A DNA stretch of 64,000 nucleotides. It comes from UBA7803 sp041690675. Its GTDB lineage: Bacteria > Pseudomonadota > Gammaproteobacteria > Pseudomonadales > Azotimanducaceae. Position 1 is the first letter of the stretch; each line of letters opens with the position of its first letter. The stretch is from the NCBI GenBank assembly GCA_041690675.1, contig JAWLGU010000003.1, positions 1 to 64,000 of the forward strand. The letters run 5' to 3'. Below are positions 8,215 through 16,813 of the stretch, piece by piece. Made by a program: the position numbers and the translations under genes. The notes beneath the pieces were generated by a model. That model saw nothing but the letters and a program-made list of their open reading frames with translations. It ran no database searches and had not been told where the DNA came from.

Positions 8215-9510
8215 ATGTCAGAGACGCTGAATGAACCCACCGTGGAGGCGCCTGGTCTCCCCCATGAGATCGACCCGAGGGAGTTCGACGGCGAGAGCTT
8301 CCAGCGTGACCCGTTTCCACTCTACAAGCGGCTACGGGATCACCATCCGATTTTTCACGATCGTTTTCACAACCGCTGGGTGTTGTCGCGCTACTGGGAC
8401 ATCGATGCGGCCTTCCAGGACAACGACAGTTACGATCGCGCGGTGTACAAGCCGGATGGGCCGTACAAGTTCGGGTCGACCCACGTCTTCGGACCGAACA
8501 TTCTGGAGTACGGCAACAGCCCGCAGCATCGCTGGCTGCGCAACATCGTGGCGGGACAGTTCGTCGGGGCCAAGCTGCAGGATTTCCTGCCCATGATCGA
8601 GCAGATCTGTGACGAAGTGATCGCCCGCTTCAAGGACGACGGCGAGGTGGAGCTGGTCAGTCAGTTCACCAGTCAGGTTCCCATCCGCGTGATTTCCAAC
8701 ATGCTGGGGTTGCCGCGCGACGACGAGGACACCTTCGTCGGCTGGTATCAGGCTCTCATCGCCGGCCTCGGATTCGGCGGCAAGCACCTGGCCCGGGGCA
8801 TCAAAGCGCGCAACGAGATGTGGGCCTATCTGGATCCGCTGATCGAGGAGCGTTCGCGGCACCCGGGGGACGATCTGCTGTCGCGCATCGTCAGCGCCGA
8901 GCTGCAAGGCCAGCGCATGAGCCCCGACGAGGTCAAGGGCTTCGTGGCCCTGCTGCTGGCGGCTGGTGGCGACACCACCGACAAGGCCATGGCGAACATG
9001 TGGTACCACCTCACCTACACCCGTCCGGATCAGTACGCGGACGTGCAGGCCGATCCCGAGCTGTGGAACAACGTCTTCACCGAGATGATGCGCTACGATC
9101 CCGTCGTGCATGCCCAGTTCCGCTTCACCACCCGAGAGGTCGAGATCTACGATCGGGTGATCCCGGAGCGGGCCGGGGTGATCCTGTACCTGGGCGCCGG
9201 TAATCGCGACGAGCGCGTGTTCGAGAATCCCGACACCTTCGATATACATAGGGACGACTTGCACATGGGGCGGGAGAACCGCTCAGGACGCTACAAGGAC
9301 GGCAAGCCGGGCCATCTGGGTTTCGGGATCGGCCAGCACTTCTGCATGGGCTACGCCATGGCGCGGCAGGAGGCGATGATCGCCTGCAACAAGCTGATGA
9401 AGACACTGGGGACGCTGCGCCCCAAGTTCGAGCGCCATCCCGGCATCAGCTCGCCCTCCATCGACTCCGGTGGGTTCCGCTCACCGCAGGAGCTGTGGTT
9501 GACCTTCTGA
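8215..9510 (+). CDS. Cytochrome P450
   Basis: 431 residues from ATG 8215. Intact signatures: I-helix AAGGDTT near residue 249, ExxR in EMMRYDP and the heme loop FGIGQHFCMG with Cys377. The N-terminal part (RDPFPLYKRLRDHHPIFHD and ILEYGNSPQHRWLR) resembles the P450 at 5383, so the three P450-type genes of this operon look like distant duplicates. The stop is 12 bases before the ferredoxin start. It is expected to be an active monooxygenase; substrate unknown. Confidence 0.95.
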   Translation: MSETLNEPTVEAPGLPHEIDPREFDGESFQRDPFPLYKRLRDHHPIFHDRFHNRWVLSRYWDIDAAFQDNDSYDRAVYKPDGPYKFGSTHVFGPNILEYGNSPQHRWLRNIVAGQFVGAKLQDFLPMIEQICDEVIARFKDDGEVELVSQFTSQVPIRVISNMLGLPRDDEDTFVGWYQALIAGLGFGGKHLARGIKARNEMWAYLDPLIEERSRHPGDDLLSRIVSAELQGQRMSPDEVKGFVALLLAAGGDTTDKAMANMWYHLTYTRPDQYADVQADPELWNNVFTEMMRYDPVVHAQFRFTTREVEIYDRVIPERAGVILYLGAGNRDERVFENPDTFDIHRDDLHMGRENRSGRYKDGKPGHLGFGIGQHFCMGYAMARQEAMIACNKLMKTLGTLRPKFERHPGISSPSIDSGGFRSPQELWLTF

Positions 9511-9522
9511 GAGGGAACGCAC

Positions 9523-9717
9523 ATGAAGATCACGATCGACCTGGACAAGTGCTATCGGTCCGGAGAGTGCTACTACAACCACCCCGAGCTGTTCGAGATG
9601 GGAGAGGAGGGCGAGCCGCTCATCCGTGTCAAGGACGTCACAGGTGATCTGGCGCTGCACGCCGAGCAGGCAGCGGAGGTCTGTCCGGCGGCGGCGATCG
9701 TGGTGGGTGAGGACTGA
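9523..9717 (+). CDS. [3Fe-4S]-type ferredoxin
   Basis: 64 residues. Cys10, Cys16 and the Cys of VCPAAAI near residue 54 form the C-x5-C...CP pattern of the small one-cluster ferredoxins that donate electrons to bacterial P450s. There is no fourth Cys in the central loop, which points to a [3Fe-4S] rather than [4Fe-4S] cluster. Last gene of the P450 operon and the obvious redox partner of the two competent P450s. No ferredoxin reductase gene is present in the window. Confidence 0.9.
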   Translation: MKITIDLDKCYRSGECYYNHPELFEMGEEGEPLIRVKDVTGDLALHAEQAAEVCPAAAIVVGED

Positions 9718-9765
9718 GCGGTCCGTCGCGCGATGGATCGGCGACGCTCGAGCTCGCCGCCGGCG

Positions 9766-9789
9766 GCGGGTGGTCCCTGGACCGCCCGC
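9766..9789. terminator. Possible hairpin between convergent genes
   Basis: GCGGGTGGTCC and GGACCGCCCGC form an 11-base stem with one G-T wobble and a minimal loop, between the ferredoxin stop and the aldehyde dehydrogenase stop. There is no T-run, so it could be a bidirectional barrier rather than a classical intrinsic terminator. Confidence 0.3.
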
Positions 9790-9808
9790 AACCGGCGGCG
9801 AGGTGCGG

Positions 9809-11227
9809 CTAGAGCTGCAGGGCCTTCAGCTCGACGTACTCCGCAAGGCCGTGCGGCCCCAGCTCGCGGCCGTTGCCCGACTGCTTGTAGCCGCCGAACG
9901 GCGCCTGCACGTTGAAGGCGCCTCCGTTCACGGCCACCTGCCCCGTGCGGATCCGTTTGGCCACCTCGATGGCGCGCTCCTGCGTGCCGCCGTACACGGC
10001 GCCGGAAAGGCCGTAGGGCGAGTCGTTGGCAATCTCGATGGCCTCCTCTTCGGAATCGTACGGGAGGATGCACAGCACCGGGCCGAAGACCTCTTCCTGT
10101 GCGATGGTCATGTCGTTGCGCACGTCGGCGAAGATGGTGGGCTTCACGAAGTAACCGGTGTTCCTGCCGCCCGGCACTTCGAGGCCGCCGGTGACGAGGG
10201 TGGCGCCTTCATCGATGCCCTTCTGGATGTAGCTCCTCACGGAGTCGAACTGAGCCTTCGATGCCACGGGACCCATCGTCACCCCTTCCTCGAACGCGCC
10301 TCCGACGACCACTGACTCGGCGGCCGCCTTGGCGGCTTCGATGGCGACGTCCTGCTTGGAGCGGGGGACGAGCAGACGGCTGAGCGCGGCGCAGACCTGG
10401 CCGCTGTTACCGCAGATGCCGCCGCCGGCGCGAGCCGCCGCGGTGGCGATGTCGGCATCCTCCAGCGCCAGCAGCACTGATTTGCCGCCGAGCTCCTGGC
10501 AGACGCGCTTCACCGTGCCCGCGGCCAGCTGTGCGACACGGATCCCGGCTTCGGTGGAGCCGGTGATGGAGACCATGTCGACGTCGGGGTGCGTGCACAG
10601 CGCCTCTCCGACGACCCGACCCGGCCCAGGCACCAGGTTGAACACGCCGGGCGGCAGCCCCACCTCGTGAAGCACTTCCGCGAGCCAGTAGGCGGTCAGC
10701 GGGGTGTCGGAGCTCGGCTTCACCACGACGGTGCAGCCGGCCGCCAACGCGGGCGCCAGCTTCGCGACGATCTGATGCAGCGGAAAGTTCCACGGGGTGA
10801 TGAACGCGCACACGCCGATCGGCTCCTTGATGATGAGCGAGTTGCCGATGCGTTCCTCCTTCTCCATCTCGAACGGGATCTCGGCGTAGGAGCTCATCAC
10901 GCCCACGCCGAGGCCGCCGTGCATCGCCACGCTGGTCTGGAGCGGCGTGCCGAGTTCGAGAGCACAGAGCTCGCCGATCTTCGCCGTCGACTCGGTGAAC
11001 TTGGCTGCGATCTTGCTGATCAGCTCGGAACGGTAGGCGGCGCTGGTGCGGGACCACGACCCGAAAGCTGCCTTCGCGGCCGCCACGGCCGCGTCGACGT
11101 CGTCGGCCGTGCCCGAAGGCACGATGCCGCAGACTTCCTCCGTCGACGGGTCGATGACTTCGATCTTCTCGGAGCCTTTCGGCGCCACCCATTGGCCATC
11201 GATGTAGAACTTGTCATAGGTCAGCAT
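9809..11227 (-). CDS. Aldehyde dehydrogenase family protein
   Basis: 472 residues, complete NAD(P)-dependent aldehyde dehydrogenase. The conserved Asn is in PWNFP (147), the general base Glu245 in ELGGKS and the nucleophile Cys279 in NSGQVC. The C-terminal FNVQAPFGGYKQSGNGRELG is the standard oligomerisation tail. It converts an aldehyde to an acid in the cytoplasm. It is convergent with the P450 operon and divergent from the RND adaptor, so it is transcribed alone. It may remove aldehydes formed by terminal hydroxylation (inference). Confidence 0.93.
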   Translation of the reverse strand: MLTYDKFYIDGQWVAPKGSEKIEVIDPSTEEVCGIVPSGTADDVDAAVAAAKAAFGSWSRTSAAYRSELISKIAAKFTESTAKIGELCALELGTPLQTSVAMHGGLGVGVMSSYAEIPFEMEKEERIGNSLIIKEPIGVCAFITPWNFPLHQIVAKLAPALAAGCTVVVKPSSDTPLTAYWLAEVLHEVGLPPGVFNLVPGPGRVVGEALCTHPDVDMVSITGSTEAGIRVAQLAAGTVKRVCQELGGKSVLLALEDADIATAAARAGGGICGNSGQVCAALSRLLVPRSKQDVAIEAAKAAAESVVVGGAFEEGVTMGPVASKAQFDSVRSYIQKGIDEGATLVTGGLEVPGGRNTGYFVKPTIFADVRNDMTIAQEEVFGPVLCILPYDSEEEAIEIANDSPYGLSGAVYGGTQERAIEVAKRIRTGQVAVNGGAFNVQAPFGGYKQSGNGRELGPHGLAEYVELKALQL

Positions 11228-11243
11228 GGTGCACTCCCCTGAT

Positions 11244-11259
11244 CGATCCCGCGGGATCG
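11244..11259. promoter_or_regulatory. 16-base perfect palindrome upstream of aldehyde dehydrogenase
   Basis: CGATCCCG-CGGGATCG is a perfect inverted repeat starting 17 bases upstream of the minus-strand ATG at 11227. It could be an operator or form a short hairpin in the 5-prime leader. The sequence is unrelated to the CCGTCA-N4-TGACGG sites. Confidence 0.4.
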
Positions 11260-11302
11260 GCTTGTTGTGAGAGGGCTACTAAATCACAGCTCCCGTGGGG
11301 GA

Positions 11303-11333
11303 AGCCACAGCAACCCGCAGGGTTGCCGTGGCT
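11303..11333. repeat. Strong inverted repeat (14-base stem, 3-base loop)
   Basis: Left arm AGCCACAGCAACCC, loop GCA, right arm GGGTTGCCGTGGCT; 13 of 14 positions pair. It lies between two divergent genes, so it is not a terminator of either. It has the look of a REP-type palindromic unit or a structured leader. Only one copy was noticed here. Confidence 0.5.
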
Positions 11334-11555
11334 CGGCGTCGCCCGCCACGGCCGCGGCGGCTGCCGGGCGGCCGAAAATCCCTGGATTCCGAGGGTTGAC
11401 GGGTGCTCGACATCCTGCCGTAAGTTGGAAGAGGCGAGTGCCCGCCGGCCCCTGATCTGTGAGGCCGCCGCGCGTCGCTCGCCGACGCCGGCGTTTGTCT
11501 CCGGTGATGTCCCTGATAGCATGGGTGGTTTTTCCAGGGTCCCGCACAGTCTCCG

Positions 11556-12650
11556 ATGATCAAACGTTTCGTCGTCCTCCTCCTCGCTCTGGGTCTGCTG
11601 TTCGGCGGCATCTTCGGCTGGAAGGCCTATCAGGCTCACCGCATCGCTCAGGCGCGCGCCATGGCCCCGCCGCCGGCGGTCACCGTCTCCTCGGCCCTGG
11701 TGGCACAGGACTTCTGGCAGGTGACCGTCGACGCAGTGGGGAGCCTGCGTGCGAATCAGGGGGTCGAGGTGAGTGCCGAGGTGGCCGGCGTGGTAGCCGG
11801 CATCAGCTTCGAGTCGGGAGAGCAGGTGGCGGCGGGGGAGCTGCTGGTGCAGCTCGACGACTCCGCGGAGCAGGCGGAGCTGCGATCACTGGAGGCTCAG
11901 CTCCAGCTCGCCCGGCTCGACTACGAGCGGGCGCGGGAGCAGCCCATGGCCGTCTCCCGGTCGGAGCTGGACCGGGCGAGGAGCGTCATGGACAGCCTGG
12001 CAGCGCGGGCGGATGCCCAGCGGGCCATCATCGCCAAGAAGGCGATCCGCGCCCCGTTCCCGGGGTTGCTCGGTCTCCGCGAGGTGGACATCGGGCAGTA
12101 CCTGTCGCCGGGCACCGAGGTGGTGACCCTGCAGAGCTTGGATCCCATCCTCGTCGACTTCACCCTGCCCGAGCGGCACCTGCACGCGCTCGCGGTGGGG
12201 CACGGCGTGGAGCTGCAGGTCGCCGCCTATCCCGGTGAGGTCTTCCGCGGCCGTGTCTCGGCCATCAGCCCCAAGGTGGAAGCGAGGACGCGCAACGTGC
12301 CCCTGCGGGGAACACTCGCCAATGCGGACGGGCGGCTCCACCCCGGCATGTTCGCCCGGGTGGCGGTGCTCGCGGGTGGGCGCGAACCCGTGCTCACGCT
12401 GCCGCGTACGGCCATCAGCTTCTATCCGTACGGAGACTCCGTGTTCGTCATCGGCGGTGAAGCGGAGAATCCGGTGGTCCAGCGGCGGCACGTCACCACG
12501 GGCCGCATCCGCGACGGCATGGTCGAGATCGTCGATGGCGTCAGCGCGGGGGATCGTGTCGTGAGCGCCGGGCAGCTCAAGCTGCGCAGCGGGCAGTACG
12601 TGCGCGTGGACGATCGCATCGAGCTTCCCCGCGGGATCGGCCACGGATGA
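11556..12650 (+). CDS. RND efflux periplasmic adaptor (membrane fusion protein)
   Basis: 364 residues. An N-terminal membrane anchor or uncleaved signal (residues 4-22, VVLLLALGLLFGGIF) is followed by the lipoyl half-motif (GVEVSAEVAGVVAGISFESGEQVAAGELLVQLDD), a coiled-coil hairpin with EAQLQLARLDYERAREQ, a second lipoyl half (KKAIRAPFPGLLGLREVDIGQYL) and beta-barrel domains. It links the inner-membrane RND pump to an outer-membrane channel, which is not encoded nearby. Its stop overlaps the pump start by 4 bases (ATGA). Confidence 0.93.
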   Translation: MIKRFVVLLLALGLLFGGIFGWKAYQAHRIAQARAMAPPPAVTVSSALVAQDFWQVTVDAVGSLRANQGVEVSAEVAGVVAGISFESGEQVAAGELLVQLDDSAEQAELRSLEAQLQLARLDYERAREQPMAVSRSELDRARSVMDSLAARADAQRAIIAKKAIRAPFPGLLGLREVDIGQYLSPGTEVVTLQSLDPILVDFTLPERHLHALAVGHGVELQVAAYPGEVFRGRVSAISPKVEARTRNVPLRGTLANADGRLHPGMFARVAVLAGGREPVLTLPRTAISFYPYGDSVFVIGGEAENPVVQRRHVTTGRIRDGMVEIVDGVSAGDRVVSAGQLKLRSGQYVRVDDRIELPRGIGHG

Positions 12651-15600
12651 GTTTCACCGATATCTTCGTCGGCAGGCCCGTTCTTGCCACGGTGATCAGC
12701 CTGCTGATTCTGCTCGTGGGCGCGCGGTCACTCGATCTGCTCGAGCTGCGGGAGTATCCCCGGGCCGATCGGGCGGTGGTGGTCATAACCACGGCCTACC
12801 CGGGCGCCGACGCGGACCTGGTGCAGAGCTTCATCACCACCCCCTTGCAGCGGGTGATCTCCGAGGTCGAAGGCATCGACTACCTGACGTCGAGCTCCCG
12901 TCAGGGGGTATCGATCATCGAAGCCAACATGGAGCTCAACTACGATCCCAATGCCGCCATCGCAGAGATTCAGGCGAAGGTGGCGAGCCAGCGCAACATC
13001 CTGCCCCGGGAAGCCATGGACCCGGTGATCGATCTGCGCACGGGAACCAGCTTCGCCCTCATGTACCTGGCGTTCGTCAGCGATGAGATGAACCCCAGCC
13101 AGATCACCGACTACCTGATGCGCGGTCCCCTGCCGCGGCTGCAGGCGGTGCCCGGCGTGGCGAAGGCCACCGTCAGCGGCAATCAGAGCTTCGCGATGCG
13201 CATCTGGCTCGATCCCCAGCGCATGGTGGCCGTCGGCGTCACGGCGGCGGACGTGCGCGCGGCGCTCATGCGCAATAACTTTCTCGCCGGCGTGGGTCAG
13301 ACCAAGGGCGATCTCGTCACCATCGAGCTGACCGCCAGCACCGACATTGCCGATGTGGAGGCGTTCTACGATCTGATCATTCGCTCCGACGAAACCACGC
13401 TGGTGCGCCTGCGCGACGTGGCCGACGTGGCGCTCGACGCCGCCAACTACGAGCAGACGAGCTGGTTCAACGGCACGCCCGCCATCATGGTGGCCGTCGA
13501 GGCGGCGCCCGGCGCCAATCCACTCACCGTGTCCGAGGAGGTTCGCGCGCTGGTCGACGAGATCAGCCGTCAGCTCCCCGAGAGGATGGTGCTGCACAAG
13601 GTGCACGACGGCAGCCAGTACATCGAAGACTCCATCGCCGAGGTGCTGCGGACCCTGGCAGAGGCAGTCGTCATCGTCCTGCTGATCGTGCTGGTGACCC
13701 TCGGCTCCTGGCATGCGGCCATCGTGCCGGCGCTTTCGGTACCGCTGTCGCTGGTGGGTGCGAGCTTCCTGATGCTGGCCATGGGTTTCTCCATCAACCT
13801 GCTGACCCTGTTGGCCATGCTGCTGGCCATCGGCCTGGTGGTGGACGACGCGATCGTGGTCGTGGAGAACGTGCACCGCCACATCACGGAGGGGAAGACG
13901 CCGCTGCAGGCGGCCTTCGACGGCGCCCGGGAGCTGGGGCTGCCGATCCTGTCCATGACCACCACCCTGCTCGCGGTGTATGCGCCGATCGCCTTCGTTG
14001 GGGGTCTGGTGGGCATCGTCTTCACCGAGTTCGCGTTCTCCCTCGCGGGAGCGGTGCTGATTTCCGGCGTCGTCGCCATCACGTTCTCGCCGATGCTCGC
14101 CTCCAAAGTGCTGACCGGCAGGGAGGAGCCCGAGCGTTTCGAACGGGCGGTGGAGCATTTCTTCGAAGGCCTTGCCGACCGCTACCAGCGCTTCCTGAGA
14201 GGCACCCTCGACCATCAGCCGGTGACCTTCGCCTTCGCCGCGGCCATCGTGGTCAGCATTTACTTCATGTTCGTCACCAGCACCACCGAGCTCACGCCGA
14301 CGGAAGACCGTGAGGTGCTGAACGTCCGGATGCGCGCTCCCGACACGGCCACGCTGGAGTACGCCACCACCTACGCCCGGGAGCTGGTGAAGGTCTACGA
14401 GTCGTTCCCGGAGTATCTGCGCAGCTTCCTGCTCATAGGCGGCGGCGGAACGCCGGCCACCACGTTCGGCGGCGTACGGTTCTCGCCGGTGGCGGAACGT
14501 GAGCGGTCCCAGGACGAGCTCCACGCCGAGCTGCAGCAGAGGGTGCGTTCCATCCCCGGCGTCGAGGTGGCGGTTTTCTCCTTTCCGTCGTTGCCTGGCG
14601 CGGCCCAGGGCGCACCGCTGCAGTTCGTGATCACGTCGGATCAGGACTACGCGCAGCTCGACGCCCTGGCCGCCGAGCTGATCGGCGCCGCCCGGGCGAG
14701 CGGCAAGTTCGTTTTCTTGAGCAAGACCCTGGAGATGTCGCAGCCGCGTACCCGCATCGTCGTCGATCGGGACAGGGCCGGCGATCTCGGGGTGAACATG
14801 GACGACATCGGTGCCACCCTGGCGACGATGCTCGGCGGCAACTACGTCAATCGGTTCAGTCTGCAAGGGCGCAGTTACGAGGTGATTCCTCAGGTACCGA
14901 GACGTTTCCGCCCGAGTCACGAGGAGCTGAACGACTACCACGTGCGCGCGGCATCGGGCGATCTGGTGCCGCTCTCAGGCATGGTCTCCTTCGAGCATTC
15001 CATCGAACCCACCCAGCGGGCACAGTTCCAGCAGCTGAACTCGGTCACCATCAACGGTGTCATGGCGCCCGGCGTTGCCCTCGGCGAGGCGATCGAGCTC
15101 ATGGAGGCGAAAGCCGTGGAGCTGTTCCCGCGGGAATTCAGCTACGACTACGTGGGTGAATCGCGCCAGTTCAAGCAGCAGGGCAGCGCGCTGATCGTGA
15201 CATTCTTCCTGTCGATCGCGGTGATCTACCTCGTCCTCGCAGCACAGTTCGAGAGCTGGCGCGACCCGCTGATCATTCTGGTCTCGGTGCCGATGTCCAT
15301 CGCCGGTGCGATGATCTTCATCACCCTCGGTTTCGCCACCGTCAACCTGTACACCCAGGTAGGGCTGATCACGCTCATCGGGCTGATCGCCAAGAACGGC
15401 ATTCTCATCGTCGACTTCGCCAACCGCCTGCAGATCCGGGAAGGATTCGGCAAGCGACGGGCGGTGGAGGAGGCGGCGCGCATCCGCCTGCGTCCCATTC
15501 TGATGACCACGGCGGCCATGCTGATGGCCATGGTCCCGCTGCTGATCGCCAGCGGCCCGGGCGCCGTCAGCCGTTTCCAGATCGGCCTGGTGATCGCCAC

Positions 15601-15685
15601 CGGGCTCGGCATCGGCACGCTGTTCACGCTGTTCGTCGTGCCGAGCTTCTATCTGCTGCTGGCCCGGGACCACCGTGCGCCTTGA
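12647..15685 (+). CDS. RND efflux permease (HAE1-like)
   Basis: 1012 residues, full-length proton-driven inner-membrane pump with 12 predicted membrane segments and two large periplasmic loops. Typical landmarks are the N-terminal FVGRPVLATVISLLILLVGA, the TM4 motif LAIGLVVDDAIVVVENVHRH with its two Asp residues, and the C-terminal half with GLIAKNGILIVDFAN and RLRPILMTTAAM. It is translationally coupled to the adaptor. It probably exports toxic hydrophobic substrates or pathway intermediates; the cargo cannot be read from sequence. Confidence 0.95.
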   Translation: MSFTDIFVGRPVLATVISLLILLVGARSLDLLELREYPRADRAVVVITTAYPGADADLVQSFITTPLQRVISEVEGIDYLTSSSRQGVSIIEANMELNYDPNAAIAEIQAKVASQRNILPREAMDPVIDLRTGTSFALMYLAFVSDEMNPSQITDYLMRGPLPRLQAVPGVAKATVSGNQSFAMRIWLDPQRMVAVGVTAADVRAALMRNNFLAGVGQTKGDLVTIELTASTDIADVEAFYDLIIRSDETTLVRLRDVADVALDAANYEQTSWFNGTPAIMVAVEAAPGANPLTVSEEVRALVDEISRQLPERMVLHKVHDGSQYIEDSIAEVLRTLAEAVVIVLLIVLVTLGSWHAAIVPALSVPLSLVGASFLMLAMGFSINLLTLLAMLLAIGLVVDDAIVVVENVHRHITEGKTPLQAAFDGARELGLPILSMTTTLLAVYAPIAFVGGLVGIVFTEFAFSLAGAVLISGVVAITFSPMLASKVLTGREEPERFERAVEHFFEGLADRYQRFLRGTLDHQPVTFAFAAAIVVSIYFMFVTSTTELTPTEDREVLNVRMRAPDTATLEYATTYARELVKVYESFPEYLRSFLLIGGGGTPATTFGGVRFSPVAERERSQDELHAELQQRVRSIPGVEVAVFSFPSLPGAAQGAPLQFVITSDQDYAQLDALAAELIGAARASGKFVFLSKTLEMSQPRTRIVVDRDRAGDLGVNMDDIGATLATMLGGNYVNRFSLQGRSYEVIPQVPRRFRPSHEELNDYHVRAASGDLVPLSGMVSFEHSIEPTQRAQFQQLNSVTINGVMAPGVALGEAIELMEAKAVELFPREFSYDYVGESRQFKQQGSALIVTFFLSIAVIYLVLAAQFESWRDPLIILVSVPMSIAGAMIFITLGFATVNLYTQVGLITLIGLIAKNGILIVDFANRLQIREGFGKRRAVEEAARIRLRPILMTTAAMLMAMVPLLIASGPGAVSRFQIGLVIATGLGIGTLFTLFVVPSFYLLLARDHRAP

Positions 15686-15822
15686 GCTGCGTCCTCTCGA
15701 CGTCACCAGCAGGTTGCCTGGATGTGGTCGTAGACGCCGTAGCCCGAGCTCAGCCGGGGAGGCGCGTTGCCAACATCCGCGCACGGCAGTAGTGTGAACG
15801 TCCTTCACCTCGAGGCAGAGCG

Positions 15823-16683
15823 ATGGCCGATTCACCTGTGCGCGTGCTCCTGGTCAGCAAAGGGCACGCCTACGACCACGACGCGTTTCTCGGCATGTTC
15901 GAAGGCCAGCAGGACCTCGATGTCACGCTCGTGGAGCAGCCGGCCGCCCAGGTGCTGTTGCGCCCCGAGAACGTCGGCGCCTACGACGCCGTGCTGTTCT
16001 ACGACATGTCCGGCATTCCCGGCATCGGCCTGCTGCACGACGGCGCCAACGACGCCGGTGTGCCGCCCGAGGATTACGTGCGCAGCATCGAGGCGCTGCT
16101 CGAGCGCGGCACCGGCATCGTGATGCTGAATCATGCCACCGTGTCGTGGCCGGAATGGCCGCTGTGGCGGCGGATCTCCGGTTCGTCCTTCATGTTGCAG
16201 GCCGGTGAGCTGAAGGGGCGGAGAGTGCCGGGCTCCGGTTACCGGGGCGGCCACGGGCCGCATCCCAACCCGACCCTCAAGCTGATTCCGCAGGTGAAGG
16301 ACCACCCGGTGCTGGCCGGCCTCGAGGACGGCTTCGAGATCACCGACGAGATCTATCTCAAGACCGCGGGTTTCGAGCAGCACGTGCTGCCGCTGCTGCG
16401 TGGCGACTATCCGTTCATGGCGGAGAACTTCACGCCGCCGCCGCTGGCGCCGGCGGACGAACAGGCCAACTGGAGTCACCCGCCCGGCAGCGATCTGGTG
16501 GTCTGGGCCAATGCGGCCGGCGCGAGCCCGGTGGTCGCCTCCGACGTCGGCGACAGCCCGGCGGCGTTCGGCAATGTGAGCTTCCGCCGGCTGCTGCGTA
16601 ACGCGCTCGTGTGGGTGGCCTCGGAGGAAGCCCGCGCCTGGGCGCGCTCGCGCGCGGGCCCGCGCTCGCGCGCGGGATGCTGA
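15823..16683 (+). CDS. ThuA-like (class I glutamine amidotransferase-fold) protein
   Basis: 286 residues. The N-terminal VRVLLVSKGHAYDHDAFLGMF, the central GTGIVMLNHATVSWPEW and the segment GGHGPHPNPTLKLIPQVKDHPVLAGL followed by DEIYL match ThuA-domain proteins, whose biochemical role is mostly unknown (some act on sugar-type ketones). The last 12 residues are encoded by a perfect GC-rich tandem repeat and look like a non-functional tail. Start at ATG 15823. It follows the RND pair after 137 bases. A second ThuA-like gene is at 20924. Confidence 0.78.
   Translation: MADSPVRVLLVSKGHAYDHDAFLGMFEGQQDLDVTLVEQPAAQVLLRPENVGAYDAVLFYDMSGIPGIGLLHDGANDAGVPPEDYVRSIEALLERGTGIVMLNHATVSWPEWPLWRRISGSSFMLQAGELKGRRVPGSGYRGGHGPHPNPTLKLIPQVKDHPVLAGLEDGFEITDEIYLKTAGFEQHVLPLLRGDYPFMAENFTPPPLAPADEQANWSHPPGSDLVVWANAAGASPVVASDVGDSPAAFGNVSFRRLLRNALVWVASEEARAWARSRAGPRSRAGC
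16643..16676 (+). repeat. 18-base GC-rich tandem repeat in the ThuA-like gene tail
   Basis: The 16-mer CGCGCTCGCGCGCGGG occurs at 16643-16658 and again at 16661-16676, an 18-base period. It encodes the repeated RSRAG at the extreme C-terminus. The repeat is self-complementary enough to fold, and could be a slippage product that extended the reading frame. Confidence 0.75.
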
Positions 16684-16813
16684 GCAATGCGGGCGGCTCC
16701 ATGTCGAGCGGGGCGCGTGACCGGCCAGCCAAAAAAAGCACGTTTGACTGTTATTCAGAGACGGTGATAGCGTTGAGCGGCTCCGGGGGCTCGGGCGAGC
16801 GGAGGAGGAAAGC

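Larger units (their letters stand above)
11228..11555. other. 328-base divergent intergenic region without a gene
   Basis: Lies between the start of the aldehyde dehydrogenase (minus) and the start of the RND adaptor (plus). It must hold both promoters. It contains a 16-base perfect palindrome at 11244-11259 and a 14-base-pair hairpin at 11303-11333, annotated separately. The short frames crossing it show no protein-like pattern. Only half a copy of the repeated dyad consensus (TTGACGG near 11396) is present. Confidence 0.7.

Noticed and set aside
12728..14941. 737-codon minus-strand open frame
   Set aside because: It is antisense to the RND pump, with His/Arg/Gln-rich composition typical of the shadow of a GC-rich gene; no family motif.
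16732..16753. Possible further copy of the dyad before the SDR at 16814
   Set aside because: Only the right half (TGACTGTTA) resembles the consensus; 12 of 18 overall with a left arm of plain A-run.
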